28,806 bases of DNA from CAZMCC01 sp964564695 (GTDB lineage: Bacteria > Planctomycetota > Phycisphaerae > Phycisphaerales > UBA1924), in assembly GCA_964564695.1 (NCBI GenBank), contig CAZMCC010000048.1, forward strand, positions 1 through 28,806. The letters are read 5' to 3'. The notes under the pieces were generated by a model, which worked only from the letters and a program-made list of their open reading frames with translations, ran no database searches and was not told the origin of the DNA. A program made the translations under genes and the position numbers. Shown piece by piece: positions 15,905 through 22,994 of the stretch; position 1 is the stretch's first letter, and each line of letters starts with the position of its first letter.

Positions 15905-17452
15905 ATGCTCGTTCGATCCCTGCTGCTCGCGGCCATCACGCTCGTGGTTGGTGTGGTCGGCGCGTCCCCCGCGCTCGCTCAGCCTGACGCCGATCACAAG
16001 GCCAAGGCCGAGGCGATGATCACCAAGTCGATCGACTACCTCCGCTCCAAGCAGGACGCCAGCGGCGGCTGGGGCATCCCCGGAGCCCAGGCCCAGCGCC
16101 CGGTGTTCCCCGCCATCACCGCCCTCGCCCTCAACGGCATGCTCATGCAGCCCGGCATCGACATCAAGGACGAATCCGTCGCCAAGGGCATCGCCTTCAT
16201 CCTCAAGTACCGCCAGCCCGACGGCGGCATCTACGACCGCATCCTCCCCAGCTACAACACCTCGATCAGCCTCACCACGCTCGCCCAGGTGAACACCCCC
16301 GAAGCCAAGGCCGCCATCAAGCCCGCCCAGGACTTCCTCCGCAAACTCCAATTCTCCGAGCAGGCCGACCCCGCCCAAGGCGGCAACGAGGCCGCCCGCG
16401 TCGTGCAGAAGTCCGACCCCTTCTACGGCGGGATCGGCTACGGCAACAACGGACGCCCCGACCTCTCGAACCTCGGCTTCATGCTCCAGGGCCTGCACGA
16501 CTCAGGCGTCGCGCCCGATGACCCCGCCTTCCAGCGGGCCCTCGTCTTCCTCAGCCGCGTCCAGATGCTCGACAGCGTGAACGACATGCCCTACGCCGAG
16601 GGCTCGAACCAGGGCGGGTTCATCTATTCCACCAGCGTCAACAAGGACAAGACCGGCGTTGGTCAATCGCAGGCGGGCGAGATCACCGAGAGCCTCAGCG
16701 GCGGCCCCGGCAGCGTCACCATCATCGCCGTCGGCACCGACAAGGACGGCAAGGTCAAGATGCTCGAGCGGAGCACGCTCGAGATGAAGGTGCGCCAGAC
16801 CCTCAACAAGAGCAACCCCGAGCAGGCAGCGATGCTCCCCGCGGGCCACTGGGCCGTGCTCGGCGCCAACGGCGGCGACGGCGAGAAGGCCAGCGAGTTC
16901 GCGATCTTCCTGCCGCTGCCCCCCGCCGACGCCGAGAAGGTCGTGCGGACCGCCCTGGCCGACGACGTGGGCGCGGATTGGAAGCTGACGTCCAAGGCCG
17001 TCAAGACGAGCGTGCCGGTCTCGCGTCTGCGCAGCTACGGCTCGATGTCGTACACCGGGTTCAAGAGCCTGATCTACGCCGGCCTCAAGCCCGACGACGC
17101 GCGCGTGAAGGCCGTCGAGCGGTGGATGAGCGAGAACTACACGCTCGACGAGAACCCAGGCGCCGGCACGGACGGGTACTACTACTTCATGCTCGCCTTC
17201 AGCCGTGCGATGGACGCACGCGGGAAGCCGACCATCGACGTCCTGCACGAAAACTCCGGCGAGGACGCCGACGCGGGTGTCCGCGGCAAGCCAAGCGAGA
17301 CCCGCAACTGGGCCAACGACCTCATCGACAAGCTCGCCCAGCTCCAACAGCCCGACGGCTCGTTCAAGCCGGTCGACGACCGCTGGATGGAGTCTGACCC
17401 GGTGCTGATCACGACGTACAGCTTGATTGCGATGCAGCACGCGGTGCGGTGA
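15905..17452 (+). CDS. Secreted prenyltransferase/squalene-cyclase-fold protein with inserted domain
   Basis: 515 residues with a signal peptide (1-26, ending PALAQ). The repeats of the alpha-toroid fold include YLRSKQDASGGWG (45-57), FILKYRQPDGGIY (98-110) and LAQLQQPDGSFKP (478-489), each with the Q-x-x-x-G-x-W/F pattern; no D-x-D-D cyclase motif is seen, so it is probably not a true cyclase. RLRSYGSMSYTGFKSLIYAGL (374-394) and YTLDENPG (412-419) match the planctomycete family of secreted toroid proteins of unknown role. Residues ~258-372 are not repeat-like: mixed alpha/beta with TIIAVGTDKDGKVKML, HWAVLGANGGDGE and EFAIFLPLP, suggesting an inserted domain. The ATG has GAGGAG at 15892-15897. 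Confidence 0.82.
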   Translation: MLVRSLLLAAITLVVGVVGASPALAQPDADHKAKAEAMITKSIDYLRSKQDASGGWGIPGAQAQRPVFPAITALALNGMLMQPGIDIKDESVAKGIAFILKYRQPDGGIYDRILPSYNTSISLTTLAQVNTPEAKAAIKPAQDFLRKLQFSEQADPAQGGNEAARVVQKSDPFYGGIGYGNNGRPDLSNLGFMLQGLHDSGVAPDDPAFQRALVFLSRVQMLDSVNDMPYAEGSNQGGFIYSTSVNKDKTGVGQSQAGEITESLSGGPGSVTIIAVGTDKDGKVKMLERSTLEMKVRQTLNKSNPEQAAMLPAGHWAVLGANGGDGEKASEFAIFLPLPPADAEKVVRTALADDVGADWKLTSKAVKTSVPVSRLRSYGSMSYTGFKSLIYAGLKPDDARVKAVERWMSENYTLDENPGAGTDGYYYFMLAFSRAMDARGKPTIDVLHENSGEDADAGVRGKPSETRNWANDLIDKLAQLQQPDGSFKPVDDRWMESDPVLITTYSLIAMQHAVR

Positions 17453-17472
17453 ATGAACGTGCCCGTATTGAA

Positions 17473-17498
17473 CGAGCCCTGAGCGCAAGCTCAGGGTG
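17473..17498 (+). repeat. REP palindrome (CCCTGAGC-GCAA-GCTCAGGG type)
   Basis: CCCTGAGC (17477-17484), loop GCAA, GCTCAGGG (17489-17496): a perfect 8-bp stem. The flank AACGAGCC is the same as at the other REP copies. Compared with the copy at 17713 the outer stem has C/G where that has G/C, i.e. a compensatory change. Confidence 0.75.
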
Positions 17499-17552
17499 TG
17501 CGGTGGGATGCAGGACGGAAACCGCAGAGCAGTAGCGACCCGCCCGGACCCG

Positions 17553-17702
17553 TTACCGTTCACCCTGAGCTCGCACCGGGTTGGCCGGGATTCGCGGTTG
17601 ACCTACACGGTTGTTGTCGAGGTTCACACTGCCGTTCTCGTCGCCATGCAGCCACGTGCCATACGTCGTCCACGTGAGCAGATAGCCAAGCGGGTCGGCC
17701 AT
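17553..17702 (-). pseudogene. Truncated REP-associated tyrosine transposase (RAYT, Y1 family)
   Basis: Starting at the ATG 17700-17702 the minus strand encodes MADPLGYLLTWTTYGTWLHG, then DENGSVNLDNNRVGQPRIPANP. This is the N-terminal signature of RAYT/Y1 transposases (P-L-x-Y-x-L-T-W-T-T-Y-G-T-W-L-x-G-D), which cut REP hairpins with a catalytic Tyr further downstream. Only about 50 codons remain; the frame then runs into a REP-like sequence and stops, so the catalytic HUH and Tyr parts are missing. REP palindromes lie on both sides. Full-length relatives have roughly 150-250 residues. The gene is dead, but it explains the repeats. Confidence 0.75.
17558..17584 (-). repeat. Degenerate REP copy, inverted
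   Basis: GTTCACCCTGAGC (17558-17570) matches the left half of an inverted REP, but the other half (TCGCACCGGGTTGG) has decayed. With the copy at 17473 it forms a head-to-head pair on the truncated 3' side of the transposase remnant. Confidence 0.55.
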
Positions 17703-17712
17703 GGAGAATGGT

Positions 17713-17823
17713 ACGAGCCGTGAGCGCAAGCTCACGGTGAACGGTGCCGAGACGGTAGCGGCCAGTTATTCCGATGCCGTCCCGCGCCGCGAGGTTCACC
17801 GTGAGCTTGCGCTCACGGCTCGT
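17713..17823. repeat. Pair of identical inverted REP elements (BIME-like)
   Basis: The 30 bases at 17713-17742 are repeated, inverted and identical, at 17794-17823. Each contains the hairpin CCGTGAGC-GCAA-GCTCACGG (first copy stem 17718-17725 with 17730-17737). The 51-bp spacer carries no gene. The pair sits on the 5' side of the RAYT remnant and within 20 bp of the stop of the nucleotidase gene. Confidence 0.85.
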
Positions 17824-17839
17824 TCAGCGGGCCGCCTCG

Positions 17840-18850
17840 CTACCCCACCAACTTCCTCTTCGCAATCTCCCCCACAATCCGCCCGTGCAGCGCCGGCGGC
17901 GCCACCACGATCCCGATGTTCTTCTCGAGCCCGCGACCGTGCGAGAAATCGAGCGGCTCGCCCCGTGCGTCCGTCACGCTGCACCCCGCTTCCGCCGCGA
18001 TCAGCGCCCCCGGCGCGTGGTCCCAGATCCGCTCGATGTACGGCCTCTTCCGCGGCAGCCGCACGTGCGCGTCCACCTGCCCGCGCGCCACCACCGCGTA
18101 CTTGCCCTGCCCGTCGAGCCGGCTCGGCTCTCCGGACGCCCCCACCGTCTCCATCACGCTGTGCACCGCCTCGCGGTACGTGTGCGAGCTGTCCACGCTC
18201 TCGCAGTAGCTGATCGTCGGCGACGCGTGCGGCAGGCGCTGGATGTGCACCGGCTTCTCGCTTCCGGCTTTCGCACACGACATCTCCCACACCCCCTGCC
18301 CGCGCACGCACCAGTAGATGCTCCCCGCCGCGTCCCGCTCGTCGAACTCCACCGAGAAGTCGCGGGCCAGGTTCGGGCACCCCAGCACCCCGATCACCAC
18401 CTGCCCGTGCTCGATGTACGCCAGGCACACCGAGTACTGATGCCCGCGCAGAAACCCCTTCGTCCCGTCGATCGGGTCCAGCGTCCAGAAGCCGTGCGCG
18501 CTGGGATCCCCCGCCCCCAGATCCACGGCGTCAATAAAGCTCGTCTCGTCCGCCTCGGGCCAGACCTCCCGAGTGGCCTCCACGGCACCCGCAAGGGCCG
18601 TCGCGTGCTCGGGATTCCGCAGGTACGCGCTGGTCTCCTCCCCCACCAGGTGCAGCTTCCCCGGCAGGCGCGACCGCAACGTGTGAGCCACGATCGCCTG
18701 GCTCGCGTAGTCCGCGATCGTCACCGGGCTCGAGTCGTCCTTCGTGATCGCTCGAACCGCTTCCATCGACCGTTGCACGGTCCGACAGACCACCGCGGCG
18801 TCACGGACGGCTTCGAGGGCGGATTCGGCAAGCAAGGCATAGTCGGCCAT
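17840..18850 (-). CDS. 3'(2'),5'-bisphosphate nucleotidase (HAL2/CysQ-like)
   Basis: Inositol-monophosphatase-superfamily, Mg-dependent, Li-sensitive type enzyme; probably hydrolyses 3'-phosphoadenosine 5'-phosphate to AMP, which recycles the by-product of sulfate assimilation and sulfotransfer. The motifs are D-x-SPVTIAD (39-47), GEE (70-72), the metal signature DPIDGTKGF (125-133), LGCPNLARD, and WDHAPGALIAAEAG, with the second carboxylate, in the C-terminal third. The TKGFLRGHQY pattern and CPN motif are closer to the eukaryotic HAL2/SAL1 type than to E. coli CysQ. The 336 residues match the HAL2 length. It follows the four-helix-bundle gene by 39 bp on the same strand. The ATG is in frame with no other good start. 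Confidence 0.88.
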   Translation of the reverse strand: MADYALLAESALEAVRDAAVVCRTVQRSMEAVRAITKDDSSPVTIADYASQAIVAHTLRSRLPGKLHLVGEETSAYLRNPEHATALAGAVEATREVWPEADETSFIDAVDLGAGDPSAHGFWTLDPIDGTKGFLRGHQYSVCLAYIEHGQVVIGVLGCPNLARDFSVEFDERDAAGSIYWCVRGQGVWEMSCAKAGSEKPVHIQRLPHASPTISYCESVDSSHTYREAVHSVMETVGASGEPSRLDGQGKYAVVARGQVDAHVRLPRKRPYIERIWDHAPGALIAAEAGCSVTDARGEPLDFSHGRGLEKNIGIVVAPPALHGRIVGEIAKRKLVG

Positions 18851-18860
18851 AATGAGAAAT

Positions 18861-18890
18861 CGGCAAAGGGCAAATGAGCAAAGGGCAAAT
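18861..18890 (-). repeat. Left array of 7-bp repeats flanking the four-helix-bundle gene
   Basis: On the plus strand the array reads CGGCAAA, GGGCAAA, T, GAGCAAA, GGGCAAA, T (18861-18890). It overlaps the stop codon of the four-helix-bundle gene and fills the gap to the nucleotidase start. The same heptamer occurs inverted at 19313-19347. Confidence 0.8.
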
Positions 18891-19258
18891 CAGGAGGCCC
18901 GCGGCCTCCGACGGGTGTTTGACAGTATTGCACCCAAGACCTTCTTGATCTCGATTCCCTCGGCAACGAGCGAGTCGACCCGATCGGGCTTCACCCAGGC
19001 TCGGCGACGGGTCATTCTGAGCCAGAACAGCGTCTCACTCGCCTCCTTCAATGCAATCCCGATGGTCTTCGCGAAGTCGGCACGGCTCAAGGCCTCGTCG
19101 GCTTCATACACGTTTGCCCCGACGCTTGTCCCACTTCCGGTGAGCTGGTCGACGACCCGCGGCCGGATCTTCGCGCGGTCGAGCGCGTCGCAAAGGTCCA
19201 GCACGCGATCCGCAAACACTTCCACGCGTTCGAGGAACTCAGCTCGCAGTCGCCCCAT
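18890..19258 (-). CDS. Four-helix-bundle protein (23S rRNA intervening-sequence family, S23)
   Basis: 122 residues, all-helical, of the family first found in 23S rRNA intervening sequences (S23/TIGR02436). Signature blocks: FADRVLDLCDAL, QLTGSGTSVGANVYEADEALSRADF (the central G-x-S-x-x-A-N-x-x-E-A motif), and ALKEASETLFWLRM. The family binds nucleic acid or acts as a helper protein in some retroelements, but most members have no known role. I chose the ATG at 19256-19258 because AGGAGG (19266-19271) lies 7 bases upstream, while the ATG at 19262-19264 is 1 base from it. The gene is not in an rRNA. It is bracketed by inverted heptamer arrays and heads a pair with the nucleotidase gene. Confidence 0.85.
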   Translation of the reverse strand: MGRLRAEFLERVEVFADRVLDLCDALDRAKIRPRVVDQLTGSGTSVGANVYEADEALSRADFAKTIGIALKEASETLFWLRMTRRRAWVKPDRVDSLVAEGIEIKKVLGAILSNTRRRPRAS

Positions 19259-19265
19259 GAGCATG

Positions 19266-19271
19266 CCTCCT
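19266..19271 (-). promoter_or_regulatory. Shine-Dalgarno site of the four-helix-bundle gene
   Basis: AGGAGG on the minus strand, 7 bases before the ATG ending at 19258. It decides between two close in-frame ATG codons. Confidence 0.75.
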
Positions 19272-19312
19272 GAGTACCCCCCGCCCCAGACTAGCAGCCC
19301 TCCCCTTCCGAA

Positions 19313-19347
19313 TTTGCCCATTTGCCCTTTGCCCTTTGCCCATTTGC
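19313..19347 (+). repeat. Right array of 7-bp repeats (TTTGCCC)
   Basis: TTTGCCC occurs at 19313-19319, 19321-19327, 19328-19334 and 19335-19341, with a single A inserted after the first and last, and a partial TTTGC at 19343-19347. It is the inverse of the array at 18861-18890 and has the same pattern of single-base spacers. It lies between the divergent four-helix-bundle and glycosyltransferase genes. Confidence 0.85.
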
Positions 19348-19359
19348 TACCCTCCGCCC

Positions 19360-20442
19360 ATGCGCGCCGTCATCTGCTGGACCGACATCTCCGGCTACGC
19401 CACCGCCTGCTGGCGGGCCCTCGCGTCGCGCCCCGGCGTCGACCTCCACGTCATCGCCCGCACCCCCGGCACCGGCAACGCCGTGAGCAAGCAGTCCGCG
19501 TTCTCGACCGAGCTGATGGCCGGCATCCCGCACACGCTCCTCGAGCCGGCCCAGTACACCGACGCCGACCACGTCGGCAAGCTCATCGAATCGCACAACC
19601 CCGACGTCGTCGTCCTCTGCGGCTGGAGCCAGCCCGCCTTTGTCGCCGCGGCGTACCGGCCCGGCCTCTCGCGGGCCAAGCTCATCATGACGATGGACAC
19701 GCCGTGGAAGGGCACGCTCCGTCAGCGGGCCGGGGCGCTGGTCTACCGCAAGTACTTCGCGCGCATGTCCGGCGTGATGACCGCCGGCGAACGGGCCGCG
19801 ACACTCGCCCGCAACCTCGGTTTCGCAACCCGCCGGGTCTACATCGGCGTCTACGGCTTCGACTTCGAGCCCCTCAAGGGCCTGCACGCCGCGCGCCTCG
19901 CACAACCCCAGGGCTGGCCGCGCCGCTTCATGTACCTGGGCCGCTATGCCCCCGAGAAGAACCTCGACACGCTCGTCGCGGCGTACAAGGCCTATCGCGA
20001 TCGCGTCAGCGACCCCTGGCCTCTCCTCACGGCCGGCAAAGGCCCGATGGAAGACCTCGTCCGCGCCTGCCCGGGTGTCGAGGACCTCGGCTTCGTCGCG
20101 CCGACAGACCTCCCCAAGGCCCTTCTCCGCGCGGGCGCGTTCGTGTTCCCCAGTCGTTACGAGCCGTGGGGCGTCGCCCCCGCCGAGGCCGGCGCGAGCG
20201 GCCTGCCCCTGCTCTGCTCCGAGGCCGTGTGCGCCGCGATCGACCTCGTCCGCCCGTACTACAACGGCCTGCTCTTCGCCTCCGACAGCACCAGCGACCT
20301 CACCGAGAAGCTCGTGTGGATGCATCAGAACCACGCCCGCCTCCCCGAGATGGGCCTGCGGAGCGTCCACTACGCCGCCGGCTACGCCGCCCCCGTCTGG
20401 GCCGAGCGCTGGCACGCGATGTTCGAGGATGTGATTCGATAA
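19360..20442 (+). CDS. Glycosyltransferase, GT4/GT-B type (360 aa)
   Basis: Transfers a sugar from a nucleotide- or lipid-linked donor. The N-terminal Rossmann domain starts with AVICWTDISGY and ends around VVVLCGW. The C-terminal domain holds the family hallmarks: MYLGRYAPEKNLDTLVAAY, the TAGKGPMEDL loop, FVFPSRYEPWGVAPAEAGASG (E-x7-E-like donor-binding motif) and the closing YYNGLLF. No TM helix, so it is cytosolic or peripheral. The acceptor cannot be read from sequence. The gene converges with a flagellin gene 49 bp away, so a role in flagellin or surface glycosylation is conceivable but unproven. The ATG at 19360 starts the Rossmann strand. The TAA is part of a REP-like element. Confidence 0.85.
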   Translation: MRAVICWTDISGYATACWRALASRPGVDLHVIARTPGTGNAVSKQSAFSTELMAGIPHTLLEPAQYTDADHVGKLIESHNPDVVVLCGWSQPAFVAAAYRPGLSRAKLIMTMDTPWKGTLRQRAGALVYRKYFARMSGVMTAGERAATLARNLGFATRRVYIGVYGFDFEPLKGLHAARLAQPQGWPRRFMYLGRYAPEKNLDTLVAAYKAYRDRVSDPWPLLTAGKGPMEDLVRACPGVEDLGFVAPTDLPKALLRAGAFVFPSRYEPWGVAPAEAGASGLPLLCSEAVCAAIDLVRPYYNGLLFASDSTSDLTEKLVWMHQNHARLPEMGLRSVHYAAGYAAPVWAERWHAMFEDVIR

Positions 20443-20464
20443 GAGCCGCGAGCGCAAGCGAGCG
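20441..20464 (+). repeat. REP-like element at the 3' end of the glycosyltransferase gene
   Basis: GAGCCGCGAGCGCAAGC (20443-20459) differs at one base from GAGCCGTGAGCGCAAGC of the REP pair at 17715. The right half (GAGCG) no longer mirrors the left, so the hairpin is lost. The element begins at the gene's TAA stop (20440-20442). Confidence 0.6.
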
Positions 20465-20491
20465 AAGAATGGGTTCGAGGCGTGCAGTCTC

Positions 20492-21400
20492 TTACAGCAA
20501 CGCCAACGCCCCCATCCGCTGCTGCTGCCCGATCAGAATCGCCCTGATCGACGCCTCGCCGAGGATCTGCGTGCGCACGTACTCCGAAGTCTCCTTCGCG
20601 AAGTCCGTGTCCTCGATCGCGCTCTTGGCCGCCATCGTGTTCTCGAACTCCGCGGACAACGCGTTGATCCGCGACCGGTTCGAGTTCGACTTCGCGCCCA
20701 TGTCGGCCCGCGACCGCGACACCTGGTCGGCCGCCGCCTGGACCACCTTCTGCGCGACCTCCATGTCGCCGTCGACGAGGTTGAGCACCATCCCCTCGCC
20801 CAGGTCGGCGAGCGTGACGTGATCGCCGGTGAAGGTCGCCGCCGCGGGACGCTGGTTCTCCCACTCGTTGACCCGGTGGGCGTAGTCCTCGTCCGACTCG
20901 TCGGCCCACTGCTCGGGGCGTGCTGAACCCGCGTCCTCGGGCGCCGACCACCCGGTCCTGCCGAGCTGCTCAGCCCCATACCCCTCGAGAATCAGCTCGT
21001 TGTTGTAGATCGTGGTGTTCGACGCGTAATTGATCGCATCGATGATCCCGCTCGCCTGGATCTGCAGCGCCTCGCGCTCAGCCTTGTCCATTCCCCCGGT
21101 GTTCGCGGCCGACACGACCACGCCCTGAAGCTCGGCGAGCAGGTCGCTCATCACGCCCAGCCCGCCCTCGGTCGCGTCGAGCCGCTTGTTCGAGAGCTCG
21201 AGGCCCGCGATCTCGCGCTCGGCCCGGATGGCCTGGGCCGACAGGTTCGTCGCCGCCGCCATGCCCGAGGGGTCGTCGCTCGCGCGGTTGATCCGCTTGC
21301 CGGTGGAGAGCCGCTCCATGGCCGTGCTCATCGCGCGCCGAGAGTCCGCCAGCGCCCGCTGGCCCATCATCCCCAGGATGTCACTCGTGATGCGCGACAC
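20492..21400 (-). CDS. Flagellin (short form, D0/D1 only)
   Basis: Filament subunit exported through the flagellar type III pathway. The N-terminal D0/D1 has ALADSRRAMSTAMERLSTGK then RINRASDDPSGMAAATNL, a clear flagellin signature, and a DATEGGLGVMSDLLAELQ helix. The C-terminal D1/D0 has SRINALSAEFENTMAAKSAI, EDTDFAKETSEY and the closing IGQQQRMGALALL. The middle (~residues 125-185) is short, acidic and hydrophilic (APEDAGSARPEQWADESDED), so the variable D2/D3 domains are absent or minimal. The last residues lack the usual Gln-Ala-Asn-x-x-Pro. I favour the GTG at 21398-21400 (MSRITSDILGMM, 302 aa); an ATG at 21421 is possible. No clear sigma-28 promoter was found. Confidence 0.88.
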   Translation of the reverse strand: MSRITSDILGMMGQRALADSRRAMSTAMERLSTGKRINRASDDPSGMAAATNLSAQAIRAEREIAGLELSNKRLDATEGGLGVMSDLLAELQGVVVSAANTGGMDKAEREALQIQASGIIDAINYASNTTIYNNELILEGYGAEQLGRTGWSAPEDAGSARPEQWADESDEDYAHRVNEWENQRPAAATFTGDHVTLADLGEGMVLNLVDGDMEVAQKVVQAAADQVSRSRADMGAKSNSNRSRINALSAEFENTMAAKSAIEDTDFAKETSEYVRTQILGEASIRAILIGQQQRMGALALL

Positions 21401-21503
21401 TCGTGAGCGCCTATCGGGCATCCGCTCACACACCGCAACTCGTGGTGTCTGATAACCCCGGGGAGCCGGCCGCGCAACCCCCCCACTCATCACTCCCGCA
21501 CCA

Positions 21504-22019
21504 TTACTTCGGATTGATCGAGATCCGGTCCTCGCCATCCTGCGGCGTCATCCGCACGTCCACCTTCTCTCCCGGCCCCGGTTTCACGCTCAGCGCGATG
21601 AAGTCCGGCTCGATCGGGATCTCGCGCTCCGGCCGCGACACGAGCACCGCCAGCCGCACGCGGCTCGGGCGCCCGTAGTCGAGGATCTCCCGGATCGCCG
21701 CGAGCACGCTCCGACCCGTCATGATCACGTCGTCGCACAGGATGATGTCGCGCCCCTGCACGCTGAACGGAATGTTCGTGCGACCAACCCGAGCCGCCGG
21801 CCCGGTCTCCGAGAGATCGTCGCGATAGAGCGTGATGTCGATCGACCCGACGTCGCGCACGCCGAGCTTCTCCGCGAGCCGTGCGGCGATCACGTCCCCG
21901 CGCCGCCGGATCCCGATGATCGCGACCGCGGCCGGGTCCGGGGCCTCGGCGCGGACGCGCTCCGCGAGCTTGGCGATGAGGTCGTCGATCCCGGGGGCGT
22001 CGGCGAGGACTTGGGTCAT
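21504..22019 (-). CDS. pyrR: PyrR: pyrimidine operon attenuator / uracil phosphoribosyltransferase
   Basis: 171 residues of the type I phosphoribosyltransferase fold. In Gram-positive bacteria PyrR binds pyr mRNA in response to UMP and also has uracil phosphoribosyltransferase activity. The motifs are IIGIRRRGDVIAARLAEKLG, GSIDITLYRDDLS, the PRPP loop ILCDDVIMTGRSV, and YGRPSRVRLAVLVSRPEREI. Here it stands alone, with no pyr biosynthesis genes in the window, so its regulatory target is unknown. It is about 100 bp downstream-to-upstream from flagellin on the same strand and diverges from the DUF3800 gene. The ATG is at 22017-22019. Confidence 0.93.
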   Translation of the reverse strand: MTQVLADAPGIDDLIAKLAERVRAEAPDPAAVAIIGIRRRGDVIAARLAEKLGVRDVGSIDITLYRDDLSETGPAARVGRTNIPFSVQGRDIILCDDVIMTGRSVLAAIREILDYGRPSRVRLAVLVSRPEREIPIEPDFIALSVKPGPGEKVDVRMTPQDGEDRISINPK

Positions 22020-22059
22020 GGGGCCAAAGCGTACCGGGCTCTGCGATGCCGGATATCAT

Positions 22060-22071
22060 CCGAATATTCGG
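22060..22071. repeat. 12-bp perfect palindrome between pyrR and the DUF3800 gene
   Basis: CCGAATATTCGG is a perfect palindrome in the 81-bp gap between two divergent genes, in locally AT-rich sequence. It could be an operator for either gene; function is a guess. Confidence 0.4.
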
Positions 22072-22100
22072 CTTTTGATAGTACTGATCAGATCTTCAGA

Positions 22101-22922
22101 ATGCGAACTCCCGAAGGCATCAAACACTACTTCGTCGACGAAGCGGGGGACACCACGCTGTTCGACGCGACCGGCGCGGCCATCGTGGGAAGGCCGGGAG
22201 TGTCCAACGCGTTCATTGTCGGCGTGGCTGATGTCCCGGACCCCGTCGCGGCACGAACTTCTCTTGAGTCACTTCGACGCAGCCTCTTGGCCGATCCGTA
22301 TTTCAGAGGCGTTCCGTCCATGCAGCCCAGCGCTGGAAAGACGGCGGACGCCTTCCACGCTAAGGACGACGTTCAAGAAGTACGGCGCGACGTCTTTCGG
22401 CTACTACCAACACTGGAAGTCAAAGTGCAAGTCGCCTTCCGGCGCAAGTCCGTCCTCGCGGCCGAAGCGCAGCGCCACTTTCGGGCGACCGGCAGAAAGA
22501 CCGTCGCCGGCGAGATCTATGACGATCTCATCAAGCGCCTGTTCAAGAACCTCTTGCACCGGGGATCCATGCACGAAGTGTGCTTCGCTCGTCGCGGCAA
22601 GAGTGACCGACAAGAGGCGTTGACCGCGGCGCTCACGCGCGCCCAAACGAACTTTCGAGCCACATGGAATACCGATCAGTGTCAACCGTTCCACGTTCGC
22701 TCGTCGGTTCCTTCGCAGGACACTGGGCTGCAAGTAATCGACTACTACCTGTGGGCCCTTCAGCGCCTCCTCGAGCGGCAAGAGGATCGCTACTTCTCCC
22801 TCGTGGCAGGTCAGTTCAGTCTCATCATGGACCTTGATGACAAGGACGATGCGCCGTACGGCAAATACTTCACCGCCGCGAATCCCCTGTCTCTAGAAAA
22901 GATCAAGCCTCTGAAGAGCTAG
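22101..22922 (+). CDS. DUF3800-domain protein (273 aa)
   Basis: Accessory gene of unknown biochemical role. The DUF3800 hallmarks are present: HYFVDEAGDTTLF at the start (D13-E14-x-G16-D17, the family's D-E-x-G motif), FHAKDD (85-90), and DTGLQVIDYYLWALQRLLE (207-225), which is the conserved C-terminal D-Y block. An RNase H-like fold has been suggested for such proteins; catalysis is not established here. They often occur in mobile or defence regions. Codon use is less GC-biased than in the neighbours (many A/T third positions), suggesting transfer. I chose the ATG at 22101 because the D-E-x-G motif usually lies near the N-terminus. Confidence 0.82.
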   Translation: MRTPEGIKHYFVDEAGDTTLFDATGAAIVGRPGVSNAFIVGVADVPDPVAARTSLESLRRSLLADPYFRGVPSMQPSAGKTADAFHAKDDVQEVRRDVFRLLPTLEVKVQVAFRRKSVLAAEAQRHFRATGRKTVAGEIYDDLIKRLFKNLLHRGSMHEVCFARRGKSDRQEALTAALTRAQTNFRATWNTDQCQPFHVRSSVPSQDTGLQVIDYYLWALQRLLERQEDRYFSLVAGQFSLIMDLDDKDDAPYGKYFTAANPLSLEKIKPLKS

Positions 22923-22994
22923 GCCAACCTTTCGGTCGGCACACGGCACGGGGCCGGCGTTCGCTCCACAGAGGCTTGCTGGATTATACATCGA

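Noticed and set aside
18861..19347. Heptamer arrays as a CRISPR
   Set aside because: The repeats are 7 bp with 0-1 base between, so there are no spacers; no cas gene is present.
21401..21500. Sigma-28 or sigma-54 promoter upstream of flagellin
   Set aside because: GCCCGATAG on the minus strand is near the GCCGATAA -10 motif, but no TAAA lies at the right distance, and no TGGC-N-TTGC pair fits.
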